From NCBI RefSeq assembly GCF_039634365.2, contig NZ_CP155079.2, forward strand, positions 248,001-312,000: a DNA stretch of 64,000 bases. The letters run 5' to 3'. This document shows, piece by piece, positions 1 to 9,442 of the stretch (position 1 is its first letter; each line of letters opens with the position of its first letter). The notes under the pieces were generated by a model, which saw only the letters and a program-made list of their open reading frames with translations, ran no database searches and was not told the origin of the DNA. The translations under genes were made by a program, and so were the position numbers. Source of the stretch: Mucilaginibacter sp. PAMB04168 (GTDB lineage: Bacteria > Bacteroidota > Bacteroidia > Sphingobacteriales > Sphingobacteriaceae).

Positions 1-2
1 GT

Positions 3-512
3 GGCGGACGACTCAGCACGTCATCTGCCAATGAACAGGCACCACATAAATATGCCGAGCTTTTTGATAAGCCGGCAGGCTTAAACCCTTACTTTGATTA
101 TGACGAGGGTATGGCGTATGCAGCCAAAGTGCATAAACCCGTGATGATTGATTTTACCGGACACGCCTGCGTTAACTGCCGAAAAATGGAAGCCAGTGTT
201 TGGACCGACAAAGAGGTTTACCAGCGCATTAGCCAGCAATATGTGCTGATACAGCTATACGTTGATGACAAGACCGACCTGGCACAAACTGAACAAATTA
301 CTACACCGCAGGGAAAACAAATAAAAACTATAGGCAACAAATGGAGCAATCTGGAAGCATCAAAATTTCAGGCCAATTCGCAGCCTTTTTATGTACTGTT
401 GGATAATAGCGGCAATTTGCTGGTACCGGCAGGCGGAGCAGATTATGATCCGGTTAGTTACCTGAAATTTTTAGATAGCGGTTTGCAGGCTTACCAAAAG
501 TTGGGCAGGTAA
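3..512 (+). CDS. Thioredoxin-like C-terminal domain of a DsbD-type protein-disulfide reductase (5' partial)
   Basis: The reading frame is open from the left edge of the window, so the N-terminal part lies outside; a Met at 111 is internal rather than a likely start. The visible 169 residues form a thioredoxin fold with a CVNC redox motif encoded at 168-179 inside the context FTGHACVNCRKME, which is the form typical of the C-terminal periplasmic domain of DsbD/ScsB-like reductases rather than of free thioredoxin (CGPC). Such proteins pass electrons from the cytoplasm through a membrane domain to periplasmic thiols. The membrane domain is not visible here, so the full architecture is inferred. 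It ends 87 bases before the next gene and is not obviously linked to the sugar genes downstream. Confidence 0.8.
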   Translation, partial: GGRLSTSSANEQAPHKYAELFDKPAGLNPYFDYDEGMAYAAKVHKPVMIDFTGHACVNCRKMEASVWTDKEVYQRISQQYVLIQLYVDDKTDLAQTEQITTPQGKQIKTIGNKWSNLEASKFQANSQPFYVLLDNSGNLLVPAGGADYDPVSYLKFLDSGLQAYQKLGR

Positions 513-599
513 TACGCCTTAAATGACGCAAATAATAGACTATTAAATAAACACATTGTATTGGCTGTTAGCGAGCCAGTCAAACGTAATTGATATACC

Positions 600-3398
600 A
601 TGCAATTAAAAAACATTTACCTGGCCATTGCCGGAACTTTTTTATTAACCGGCCATGTGCTGGCACAAGAGAAACCATTGCCACTGGATCCGGCGGTGCG
701 TACCGGTAAGCTGGCCAATGGCTTTACCTATTATATCCGTCATAACGAAGAACCAAAGAATCGGGTTGTATTCTATCTGGCGAACAAAGTAGGGTCGATT
801 TTGGAAACAGACGAGCAGCAAGGGCTTGCGCACTTTATGGAGCATATGAGCTTTAACGGCACCAGGCATTTCCCTAAAAATGCATTGGTTGATTATCTGC
901 AAAAATCGGGGGTACGCTTTGGTGCTGATCTGAACGCCTACACCAGTTTTGACGAAACCGTTTACCAGTTGCCCCTACCAACCGATAAACCCGAGATATT
1001 GCAAAACGGCATCCAAATAATGCGGGACTGGGCGCAAGATGCCACACTGGATCCGGTAGAAATTGACAAGGAACGTGGTGTTATACTGGAGGAAAAACGG
1101 CTGGGTAAAGGTGCACAAGAGCGCATGCGCAATCAGTATTTTCCAATGCTGCTTAACCAGTCGCGCTATGCCAGCAGGCTGCCCATAGGTACCGATGACG
1201 TACTGAAAAACTTTAAACCCGAAACGCTTAAAGCATACTACCATACCTGGTACCGTCCCGACCTGCAGGCATTGATTGTGGTGGGCGATATTGATGTAAA
1301 CCAGATGGAGCAAACCATCAAAGATAAATTCGGCGATCTGAAAAACCCGGCCTCTGAGCAACCACGGATTGAATATAAGATACCGCTAACCGGCCAGAAT
1401 AACTTTCAGGCCGTTACGGATCCTGAAATGACTTCCATTGTGGCGCAGGTAATCATCAAACTTCCTGGTAACCATTTAACAACCGTTTCAGATTATAAAG
1501 CAGAAATAGTTAACAGGCTTTTTAATAGCATGCTTGGCGCTCGTTGCGCCGAATTGTTGAGGCAAGCAGAACCACCTTACATTCAGGGCGGCGCATACAT
1601 TGGCGATTTTTTAGGTGATCTTAAAAATTTTAGTGCAAGTGTATCGGTTAAACCACAAGGGCTGGAAAAGGGACTGAAGGCTGTATGGCGCGAAATTGAA
1701 AGGGTTAAACGCTTTGGCTTTACCGCTACGGAGTTAGCCCGTGCAAAACAAAGCTTCATGAACCAGATGGAGTCATCTTTAAAAGAAAAGAACAAAACGA
1801 GTTCAGACAATTATGTAAATGAATACCTGGCTTACTTCTTAAAAAACGAAGCTGCGCCCGGTATCGATGCCGAATATGAACTGGCTAAATCAGCCTTGCC
1901 GCAAATTGATTTAGCCGAACTAAGTAGGGTAGTTAAGTCTTACATTCGGGAAGATAACCGCACCATCCTGCTAATGGCGCCCGAAAAGGATAAAGCCGGA
2001 TTACCATCTGAAGCAACAGTAACTGCGTGGTTAAAGGATGTTGAAACCGAAAGCCTTAAGCCATACAATGATCAGGTAAGTACATTGTCTCTACTTACTA
2101 AAGCACCGATATCTGGAAAAATCATTAAAGAAGTAAAGGACGAGCATTTAGGAACAACCACGTTAACGCTTAGCAATGGTGTTAAAGTGGTGCTAAAACC
2201 AACACCATTTAAAAATAATGAAGTTCTGTTTAATTCATTTTCTGCCGGGGGGACATCGTTATACAATGATGCCGACTATCAAAGTGCTGCTAATTCATTA
2301 ATTATTCCATCGTTTGGTGCAGGCAATTATAATTTAACAGAATTAAGCAAATTTTTATCTGGCAGGCAGTTAGCGGTTCAACCGTATATTGGTGAGCGCA
2401 GTCAGGGAATTACCGGAGGTGCAACTCCAAAAGACCTGGAGACGGCCTTGCAGCTTGCGTATGCTTATTTAACTGAACCCCGTAAAGATGTAAACCAATT
2501 TCAAAGCATCATTCAGCGTTCTAAAGCAGCCCTGGCAAATCGGGGCAGCGATCCGGGTACGGTTTTTAAAGATTCAGTGAGCGCATTTTTGGGTAACTAT
2601 AACATACGCCGCACACCGCCAACACTGGCTAAGTTAGATCAGGTAAACTTGGACAGGGCCTACCAAATTTATAAAGAGCGTTTTGCTAACGCAGCAGGAA
2701 CGGTATATACCTTTGTTGGTGCTATTGATATGGAAGCTATTAAACCCTTGCTTGAAAAGTATGTAGCATCATTACCGGCAAAAAGCAGTGGAACGCAGGC
2801 TAAAGACCTGCATATCTACCCTCCAAAGGGACGATTTGAAAAAAATATTTACAAAGGCACCGAGCAAAAAGCGACTGTGCAGTTATTTTTTACCGGCGAT
2901 TTTAATTATACCGATAAAGAAAAATTACAGTTAGATGCATTGAAAGAGACATTACAGTTTCGGCTGTTGGAACGCCTGCGCGAAGAAGAGGGCGGCGTTT
3001 ATACGCCTGGCGCTTACGCCGGGGCAAGCAAAGTTCCTAGTCCGCGTTATAGCTTCGCAATTACTTTTGGTTGTGCGCCGCAAAATGTCGACAAGCTGAT
3101 AGCATCATCGTTAGATGAGGTGAATAAATTAAAAACGCAGGGTCCGCCCCAGGTAAATGTTGATAAGTATAAAGCCGAAGCGCAACGCAGCCACGAAACC
3201 GAAGTTAAAACCAACAAGTTTTGGTTAGCTTACTTGAGCGGAGCCTTACAAAACAATGAGTCACTCACCGGATTAGATAACTATGCAGCTAACCTGCAAT
3301 CTATCACTACCGAAAGCTTAAAAAGTACAGCACAGAAATACCTAAACGGAAAAAATTATATCAGGTTTGTGCTTATGCCCGAAACCGAACGGCGTTAA
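600..3398 (+). CDS. Secreted M16-family zinc metallopeptidase (insulinase/pitrilysin type)
   Basis: A 932-residue protein with an N-terminal signal peptide ending near VLAQ (about residue 23). The inverted zinc motif HFMEH lies at residues 78-82 (His78 and His82 ligands, Glu81 catalytic), and Glu158 in ERGVILEE sits 76 residues after His82, the spacing expected for the third zinc ligand of M16 enzymes. The length fits two M16 halves: an active N-terminal half and an inactive C-terminal half containing a segment near RLLERLREEEGGVY (about residues 785-800). It is expected to act in the periplasm or at the outer membrane on peptides. It stands alone between a disulfide reductase and the first PUL and is followed by a strong terminator, so a housekeeping role is more likely than a sugar-related one. 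Confidence 0.92.
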   Translation: MQLKNIYLAIAGTFLLTGHVLAQEKPLPLDPAVRTGKLANGFTYYIRHNEEPKNRVVFYLANKVGSILETDEQQGLAHFMEHMSFNGTRHFPKNALVDYLQKSGVRFGADLNAYTSFDETVYQLPLPTDKPEILQNGIQIMRDWAQDATLDPVEIDKERGVILEEKRLGKGAQERMRNQYFPMLLNQSRYASRLPIGTDDVLKNFKPETLKAYYHTWYRPDLQALIVVGDIDVNQMEQTIKDKFGDLKNPASEQPRIEYKIPLTGQNNFQAVTDPEMTSIVAQVIIKLPGNHLTTVSDYKAEIVNRLFNSMLGARCAELLRQAEPPYIQGGAYIGDFLGDLKNFSASVSVKPQGLEKGLKAVWREIERVKRFGFTATELARAKQSFMNQMESSLKEKNKTSSDNYVNEYLAYFLKNEAAPGIDAEYELAKSALPQIDLAELSRVVKSYIREDNRTILLMAPEKDKAGLPSEATVTAWLKDVETESLKPYNDQVSTLSLLTKAPISGKIIKEVKDEHLGTTTLTLSNGVKVVLKPTPFKNNEVLFNSFSAGGTSLYNDADYQSAANSLIIPSFGAGNYNLTELSKFLSGRQLAVQPYIGERSQGITGGATPKDLETALQLAYAYLTEPRKDVNQFQSIIQRSKAALANRGSDPGTVFKDSVSAFLGNYNIRRTPPTLAKLDQVNLDRAYQIYKERFANAAGTVYTFVGAIDMEAIKPLLEKYVASLPAKSSGTQAKDLHIYPPKGRFEKNIYKGTEQKATVQLFFTGDFNYTDKEKLQLDALKETLQFRLLERLREEEGGVYTPGAYAGASKVPSPRYSFAITFGCAPQNVDKLIASSLDEVNKLKTQGPPQVNVDKYKAEAQRSHETEVKTNKFWLAYLSGALQNNESLTGLDNYAANLQSITTESLKSTAQKYLNGKNYIRFVLMPETERR

Positions 3399-3567
3399 AC
3401 GGCACCTAACTGGTAAACATTGCAAGTAATCACATTAGGCAAATATTAACAGGGCTCTCGCAAATAGTTTTTCTAAGCAACAGCCAGGGTAGCTTCTTGA
3501 TAGTTTAATTTGATTGCAACGTTCCTAGGGTAATGGAAGAGAATCAGCTTTTGCCAGTTCTATTTAC

Positions 3568-3609
3568 AAAAAAAGAGCCTCTTAAAGAAATTTGAGAGGC
3601 TCTTTTTTT
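3568..3609. terminator. Strong intrinsic terminator, probably bidirectional
   Basis: The arms AGAGCCTCT and AGAGGCTCT pair, extended by a T-G and three A-T pairs around a GAAA tetraloop. Seven A precede and seven T follow the stem, so it could terminate on either strand. It lies 170 bases past the M16 gene and insulates it from the PUL that follows. Confidence 0.9.
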
Positions 3610-3875
3610 GGGTTATTTTTCTGTGTATGTAGGGCGGAGAACGTAAAGCTTTTTACATACAATTATTGTTCGTTTTATTCTGCTATAAGCTAAGTGAGCC
3701 TAAGACATAACCATAGTATCACAATTCTTTTCAAATCTAAAACTTATGAAAAGACAGAAAGCCAACAGTTTATCAACTTGATCTTAACACATAATTAATG
3801 TGCTGTTTATTAACTGTGATGAAAAGTGCATTAAAATGCGTTTTCTTGCACGGTTGTAAAAATAAGCAGCAAAAA

Positions 3876-3909
3876 GTTGTATTCTTTAATTGCTTATTCT
3901 ATATATTTG
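3876..3909 (+). promoter_or_regulatory. Candidate Bacteroidota promoter for the first PUL
   Basis: A TATATTTG box at 3902-3909 matches the Bacteroidota -7 consensus TAnnTTTG. GTTG at 3876-3879 is a plausible -33 element with a 22-base spacer. The first gene starts 78 bases downstream of the -7 box. No mapped transcript supports it; this is pattern matching only. Confidence 0.5.
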
Positions 3910-3987
3910 AAAAGAAAGATCTTTAGACGTTGCATGTTTTTGCGTCATTATTGCCTTAATTCTAACTAAATAGCCAAATCTAAAAGT

Positions 3988-4836
3988 ATGCGTTTAATTG
4001 TGGTTCTAACATTTTTAACGTTAAATATTGCTTTTGCATCCGCTCAAACCGATTCCGTTATTTTTAAAAGGATTGAGTGGGATACTAAAAGGCTTGGTCC
4101 GGGCATTCATTTAAAGCAGGCTTGGTTTAGAGGCAAATCTTTGTTTAAATCGAACCAATTTATATCTGTTCTCGAAGTTAAAGCCCGACGCAAAACGAAG
4201 TTCGACCTGGCTTACGAGCCAAAGCAAAAGAGAACAACCAGTGATTTTGGAAGCGATAAGCATGCCATAGCAGCCATCAACGGAACTTTCTTTGACGTTA
4301 AGAATGGCGGTTCGGTTGATTTTATTAAATCAGATGGCCAGATTATCAATGAAAACCGGCTAGAAAAAGGAGACAAACGGGCAAGGCATCAGCAAGCGGC
4401 TTTAGTAATAAAGGACGGCAAGCTAAGTATTGCAGAATGGGACGGCAGTGCTGATTGGGAAAAAAAATTAGATGGTGAAGATGTGATGTTAACCGGGCCG
4501 TTACTCTTACATGATAACAAACAGGTGGCATTGGATTCTGCCAGTTTTAATGTTCTTCGGCACCCGCGGTCGGCGGTCGCCATAACCGATAACAACCGCG
4601 TATTGCTTATAACGGTTGATGGAAGGAGCGCAAATTCTGCAGGAGTTAGCTTATTTGAATTAAGAAAAATATTACGCTGGCTCCATTGCAGTGATGGCGT
4701 AAACCTTGACGGTGGTGGCTCAACAACACTATGGGAGAGCAAAGATGGGGTGGTTAACTACCCATCTGACGGTGGAAAATGGGACCATAAAACACAGCGT
4801 AAGGTAGCTAACGTTGTGCTGGTGAAACGCAAGTGA
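3988..4836 (+). CDS. Secreted phosphodiester glycosidase family protein (NAGPA domain)
   Basis: A 282-residue protein with a signal peptide (to about residue 20, FASAQ). The NAGPA core is recognisable: AAINGTFFD near residue 95, then SAVAITDNNRVLLITVDGR near residue 195, and the signature DGVNLDGGGSTTLW near residue 237. NAGPA is the domain of the mammalian uncovering enzyme that cleaves GlcNAc-1-phosphodiester bonds, and bacterial members cleave sugar phosphodiesters. It is the first gene of a run ending at 14607 and is followed after 17 bases by a NamZ-like muramidase, so the likely substrate is a phosphodiester-linked amino sugar in cell-wall material. The family is seen in the sequence; the substrate is an inference. 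Confidence 0.85.
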   Translation: MRLIVVLTFLTLNIAFASAQTDSVIFKRIEWDTKRLGPGIHLKQAWFRGKSLFKSNQFISVLEVKARRKTKFDLAYEPKQKRTTSDFGSDKHAIAAINGTFFDVKNGGSVDFIKSDGQIINENRLEKGDKRARHQQAALVIKDGKLSIAEWDGSADWEKKLDGEDVMLTGPLLLHDNKQVALDSASFNVLRHPRSAVAITDNNRVLLITVDGRSANSAGVSLFELRKILRWLHCSDGVNLDGGGSTTLWESKDGVVNYPSDGGKWDHKTQRKVANVVLVKRK

Positions 4837-4853
4837 TTTAATAAACGAGAATT

Positions 4854-6089
4854 ATGAAAATAACAATACTCTCTGTTTTAATAATTGTGTCGGCAAGCTG
4901 GCATAATTATAGCAAACCAACACAAGCTTTACTCCATAATTCTAAGCCAAGTACTTTTGCCAAATCGCTTATAACCGGCGCAGATCAAACCGAGAAATAT
5001 TTACCTTATTTAAAGGGAAAGCGCATTGGTATGGTGGTTAACCCATCGTCGCGTATTGGTGATAAGGCCAGTGTTGATAGTTTAAAAGCGCTTGGCGTAA
5101 ACATTGTTAAAATATTTGGTCCCGAGCATGGCTTCAGAGGCGATGCCAGCAATGGTGCACATGTAGATGACAGTACCGACCCTAAAACAGGTATACAAGT
5201 AGTTTCCTTATACGGCAAATCAGGTAAGCCAGCCGCACAAGATTTGGCAGCGGTTGATTTAATGATATATGACCTGCAGGATGTTGGTGCTCGGTATTAT
5301 ACTTACTTAGCTACCTTACATCGGGTAATGGAAGCTTGTGCCGAAAATAACAAAGAATTGATGATACTGGACAGGCCCAACCCTAACGGATATATGGTTG
5401 ACGGGCCTGTGCTGGATATGAAGCTAAAATCTGGCATCGGGTTTCATCCGGTACCTATTGCACACGGTATGACTGTTGCCGAATATGCGCAAATGATAAA
5501 CGGCCAGGGCTGGATGGCTAATGGAATAAAATGCAAGCTGAAAATTATTCCGCTGGCTAATTATAAGCACAGTATGCCTTATACTTTACCGGTACATCCG
5601 TCACCAAACCTCAATACGCAGCAATCTATTTTATTATATCCTTCATTGTGCCTTTTCGAGGGGACTATTATTAGCCAGGGCAGGGGTACTTACTTTCCGT
5701 TTACCGTGTTGGGAAACCCTGATCTGAAAGGGCAATATAAATTTGCCTTTACGCCGAAAAGTATACCTGGAATGAGCGAAACACCGCTTTTTCAGGACAT
5801 GGAATGCTTCGGCCTCGACCTGCGAAAATATGACACCAAAAAGCTCATTAAAAGCAAGCGGGTCAACTTAAGCTGGCTTATTGAGATGTACAAGGCCTAT
5901 CCGTTTAAAGATAAGTTTTTTGATTACAAGCAAAGTAAGCAGATGGGCAACTTTGATAAGCTGGCCGGCACAACAACTTTAAAAGAACAGATTATTGCCG
6001 GTAAAACGGAGGAAGAAATCAGGGCAAGTTGGGAACCGGGTTTAACTCAGTTTAAAAAAATGCGCCAGCTTTATCTTTTATATCCTTAA
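4854..6089 (+). CDS. namZ: NamZ-like exo-beta-N-acetylmuramidase (DUF1343)
   Basis: A 411-residue protein, the usual length for this family, with a short hydrophobic N-terminus that could be an export signal. Diagnostic stretches are KRIGMVVNPSSR (about residue 56), FGPEHGFRGDA with Pro90-Glu91-His92-Gly93, LMIYDLQDVGARYYTY, and LDRPNPNG. DUF1343 proteins studied in Bacillus subtilis and Tannerella forsythia (NamZ) release N-acetylmuramic acid from the non-reducing end of peptidoglycan-derived chains. The gene sits between the phosphodiester glycosidase and a SusC/SusD pair, so it probably acts in the periplasm on imported MurNAc-GlcNAc fragments. No murQ, nagZ or amidase gene is nearby, so later steps must be encoded elsewhere. 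Confidence 0.87.
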   Translation: MKITILSVLIIVSASWHNYSKPTQALLHNSKPSTFAKSLITGADQTEKYLPYLKGKRIGMVVNPSSRIGDKASVDSLKALGVNIVKIFGPEHGFRGDASNGAHVDDSTDPKTGIQVVSLYGKSGKPAAQDLAAVDLMIYDLQDVGARYYTYLATLHRVMEACAENNKELMILDRPNPNGYMVDGPVLDMKLKSGIGFHPVPIAHGMTVAEYAQMINGQGWMANGIKCKLKIIPLANYKHSMPYTLPVHPSPNLNTQQSILLYPSLCLFEGTIISQGRGTYFPFTVLGNPDLKGQYKFAFTPKSIPGMSETPLFQDMECFGLDLRKYDTKKLIKSKRVNLSWLIEMYKAYPFKDKFFDYKQSKQMGNFDKLAGTTTLKEQIIAGKTEEEIRASWEPGLTQFKKMRQLYLLYP

Positions 6090-6147
6090 GCTATCAACAG
6101 CCTACATACTATAACACAAATAGATTAACTAACGCTAAACAAAAATT

Positions 6148-9100
6148 ATGAAACAAAAGCTACTTAGGATGTTCTTTGCGCTATTGTTTTTGTCTGTGCA
6201 GGCTATTGCACAGCAAAAAGCAATTAGCGGTAAAGTAACTAACGCCGATGACGGAAACCCGCAGCCCGGCGTATCAGTTAAGGTAAAAGGAGGAACTAAT
6301 GGCACCGTGACCGATGTTAACGGTATGTATTCCATACAGGCAGCTAACGGCCAGGTGCTGGTATTTAGTTTTATCGGAAGCTCAAATCAGGAAATTACAG
6401 TGGGTAGCAGCAATGTGATCAATGTAAAACTTGGTGCCGATACCAAATCACTCAACGAGGTGGTTGTGGTAGGTTATGGCACACAAAAGCGGGCCGATTT
6501 AACAGGTGCCGTAACTACTGTTGACACAAAAGCACTACAATCGAGGCCAATTACTGATGTGGGCCGCGGCTTACAAGGTGTTGTGCCGGGCTTAACCATA
6601 ACTACCGCAACCGGTGATATTGGTACAGACCCCAAGATCAGGTTACGTGGTTTAAGAGGGTCAGTTAACACAGGTGCCGGCGGCGCAGCACCGCTTATTT
6701 TGGTAGATAATGCCGAGATACCAAGTTTGCAGCTTATTAACCCCGACGATATTGAGTCTATATCAGTATTAAAGGATGCAGCTTCTGCATCTATATATGG
6801 TACTCGTGCGGCATTTGGTGTAATACTAATTACAACCAAAAGCGGTAAAAGAAATGGTACAAACACCGTTACTTATTCAAATAACCTGGCTTGGGCAGCA
6901 CCCTTAAACACGCCTAAAATGTCGCTTGCTTCTGAAAACTCGCAGGCTACCTTGCTGGCTTTGCAGCGGTTTAGCCCTAACACGGCCAATTTTAAAGTAA
7001 TAGGTTATACGGTTGACGCTGGTGCCATAGCTAAAATGCGCGATTGGGAACAAAAATATTTAGGTCAGGACTTGGGTAGTGAAATGGTACAGGGTCGCGA
7101 TTTTGATATTACAGGTGGTAACTTGTATTTCTATCGTACGTGGGATCCTGCCAAATTGTATCTTCGCGACTGGACACCACAGCAAACACACAACCTGGGC
7201 GTAACCGGGGGCAGCGATAAGATTAACTACAACCTGGGTATTGGTTATTTAGGGCAGTCGGGCGTGTTAAAGGTAAACCCCGATGAGTTTGATCGTTATA
7301 ATTTTACCTTAGGTGTTAACGCAAGCCCTAAACAGTGGGTGGATGTACGCGGAAAAATTATCTTTTCTAATACCAAAGCTACCAGTCCGTTCTCATTTTC
7401 GGGTTCACAATATGGCCCTTATTACTACCTGTACCGCTGGCCATCTAACTACCCTTACGGTACTTTCAATGGTTTGCCTTTCAGAGGTACTATTACCGAG
7501 GTAGAACAGGCCAAAATGGACGAAACCAAGAGTAGTACAGCCCGCATCCAATTGGGTAGTACGTTTAAACTGGCTAAAGGCTTAACCGTTAATGCCGATT
7601 ATTATTATACAGGTACCGATTCCCACTTGCATCAAACGGGCGGTAACACCTCCGCTTATGATTTTTGGTCATTCAACGGTACCAATTTAAATTACACGCC
7701 TTATCAAGCCGCTTCTTTTAATAAAGTGGTTTACAATTCTACATGGACACGTATTAATACAGGAAAACTATTTGCAACATACGATAAAACCATTAGTGAC
7801 CACTCGTTTAAAGCCATATTAGGCGGCGATATAGAGTATAACGAGTTGACCAACAATTCATCGGAAAAAAGAAACCTCCTTGATCCAAATTATGGCGAAA
7901 TTAGATTGGCAACTGGCGATCAATTCGTAGATGGCGTACATAACCATTTCTCTACCCTGGGTTACTTTGGCCGTATTAACTATGGGTATAAAAACAAGTA
8001 TTTGTTAGAGTTAAATGGTCGCTATGATGGATCATCAAGCTTCCCAGGCACTGATCTATATGCTTTCTTTCCTTCTGCTTCAGCAGGTTATGTATTAAGT
8101 GAGGAGTCGTTCATGCAGAAAACCAAATCATGGTTGTCTTTCTTAAAAATAAGAGCTTCTTACGGTCAAGTGGGAAATCAGGTTGTTACGACCCGGGGTG
8201 ATTATGCTTTCCTACCAGTCATGCCTTCTTCTAGTTCGGGATGGCTACTGCCATCAGGCAATGCAATTACTGTTGCTACCCCCCCTTACGTTTCGCCTAC
8301 TCTAACCTGGGAAAAGGTTAAAACAGCCGACTTAGGACTTGATGCCAGGTTTCTGAATAATGATTTGGGTATCACGTTTGATGTATTCAGAAGAACAACA
8401 AGCGATATGCTAACTAACGGTGCCACGCTGCCAAGCTCGTTTGGCACAGGCGCACCAAGGGTTAATTATGGTGAATTAAGAGGAACAGGCTGGGAATTGG
8501 CAGTGGATTATAATCACGCTTTTTCAAATGGCTTGCATATCAGTTTCACAGGTACATTGTCTGATGCAACGGAAACCATAACCAAATTTGCGAACACAAC
8601 ACGTGGATTGCCCGGACCTATTGCCGAAATTAACACAACCTATTATGAGGGTATGAAGCTCGGCGAGATATGGGGTTACGAAACAGATCGCTTATTTACT
8701 GAAAGTGATTTTTCGGGAAGGAACGCAGCAGGCCGTTATATTTATGCTCCGGGAGTCGCTTCGCAGGCTCAGTTAGAAAGCGGTTCATTCTACTTTGGAC
8801 CTGGTGATGTAAAGTACAAAGATCTGAACGGCGACGGCGTAATCTATTCTGGTACTAGCACACTGGATGATCCGGGCGATAAAAAAGTAATTGGAAATTC
8901 GACACCACGTTATCTGTACGGCTTAAGGCTTGGTGCCGATTGGAAAGGATTTGATGTAAACGTATTTTTCCAGGGTGTAGCTAAACGCGACCTTTGGGCA
9001 AGCGGTCCAACCGTATTCCCCGGCTTTAGAGCAGCAGAGGGCTGGTATGCTAACCAGATGGATTACTGGACACCGGAAAACCCTGGAGCCTTTTATCCAA

Positions 9101-9423
9101 GACCAACAGACTACGGCGCAACTGTTGACAGATGGAATTTTCAACCACAAACCCGGTACTTGTTAAACATGGCGTACCTGCGCTTAAAAAATCTGAACGT
9201 AGGCTACTCATTACCTAAAAGACTAACAGAGCGTATAAAAATCCAAAAGTTAAGAGTATTTTTCAGTGGCGAAAATATTTTAACTTTTGATCACTTAGGC
9301 GAAATTCCGATAGATCCGGAAATTGACTTTTCGCAAAGCCAGTTAAACTTAGACCGAGCAGGCTTCGGACGCGTTTATCCTTACAGAAAAACTTACTCTT
9401 TAGGTCTACAGGTTACGTTTTAA
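6148..9423 (+). CDS. SusC/RagA-type TonB-dependent outer-membrane transporter, PUL 1
   Basis: A 1091-residue protein. In order: signal peptide (to about residue 22), a carboxypeptidase-regulatory-like domain (KAISGKVTNADDGNPQPGVS, residues 25-105), the SusC hallmark LNEVVVVGYGTQKRADLTGAV at the start of the plug, the plug domain with VLKDAASASIYGTRAAFGVI, and a 22-stranded barrel ending in a C-terminal Phe (LGLQVTF). There is no STN domain, so direct anti-sigma signalling is not expected. It works with the SusD lipoprotein encoded 19 bases downstream to import oligosaccharides with TonB energy. Neighbours suggest peptidoglycan-type glycans as cargo, which the transporter sequence itself cannot show. 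Confidence 0.95.
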   Translation: MKQKLLRMFFALLFLSVQAIAQQKAISGKVTNADDGNPQPGVSVKVKGGTNGTVTDVNGMYSIQAANGQVLVFSFIGSSNQEITVGSSNVINVKLGADTKSLNEVVVVGYGTQKRADLTGAVTTVDTKALQSRPITDVGRGLQGVVPGLTITTATGDIGTDPKIRLRGLRGSVNTGAGGAAPLILVDNAEIPSLQLINPDDIESISVLKDAASASIYGTRAAFGVILITTKSGKRNGTNTVTYSNNLAWAAPLNTPKMSLASENSQATLLALQRFSPNTANFKVIGYTVDAGAIAKMRDWEQKYLGQDLGSEMVQGRDFDITGGNLYFYRTWDPAKLYLRDWTPQQTHNLGVTGGSDKINYNLGIGYLGQSGVLKVNPDEFDRYNFTLGVNASPKQWVDVRGKIIFSNTKATSPFSFSGSQYGPYYYLYRWPSNYPYGTFNGLPFRGTITEVEQAKMDETKSSTARIQLGSTFKLAKGLTVNADYYYTGTDSHLHQTGGNTSAYDFWSFNGTNLNYTPYQAASFNKVVYNSTWTRINTGKLFATYDKTISDHSFKAILGGDIEYNELTNNSSEKRNLLDPNYGEIRLATGDQFVDGVHNHFSTLGYFGRINYGYKNKYLLELNGRYDGSSSFPGTDLYAFFPSASAGYVLSEESFMQKTKSWLSFLKIRASYGQVGNQVVTTRGDYAFLPVMPSSSSGWLLPSGNAITVATPPYVSPTLTWEKVKTADLGLDARFLNNDLGITFDVFRRTTSDMLTNGATLPSSFGTGAPRVNYGELRGTGWELAVDYNHAFSNGLHISFTGTLSDATETITKFANTTRGLPGPIAEINTTYYEGMKLGEIWGYETDRLFTESDFSGRNAAGRYIYAPGVASQAQLESGSFYFGPGDVKYKDLNGDGVIYSGTSTLDDPGDKKVIGNSTPRYLYGLRLGADWKGFDVNVFFQGVAKRDLWASGPTVFPGFRAAEGWYANQMDYWTPENPGAFYPRPTDYGATVDRWNFQPQTRYLLNMAYLRLKNLNVGYSLPKRLTERIKIQKLRVFFSGENILTFDHLGEIPIDPEIDFSQSQLNLDRAGFGRVYPYRKTYSLGLQVTF

Positions 9424-9442
9424 TTCTTAAAAAAATACAGAC

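Larger units (their letters stand above)
3399..3987. other. Intergenic region, 589 bp, between the M16 peptidase and the first PUL
   Basis: No coding frame is supported. It holds a strong terminator at 3568-3609 and a candidate Bacteroidota promoter at 3876-3909. The stretch between them is AT-rich and shows no repeat or RNA structure that I can support. Confidence 0.7.

Noticed and set aside
4389..4742. 117-residue open frame on the minus strand
   Set aside because: It lies opposite the NAGPA signature region; the plus-strand gene explains the sequence.
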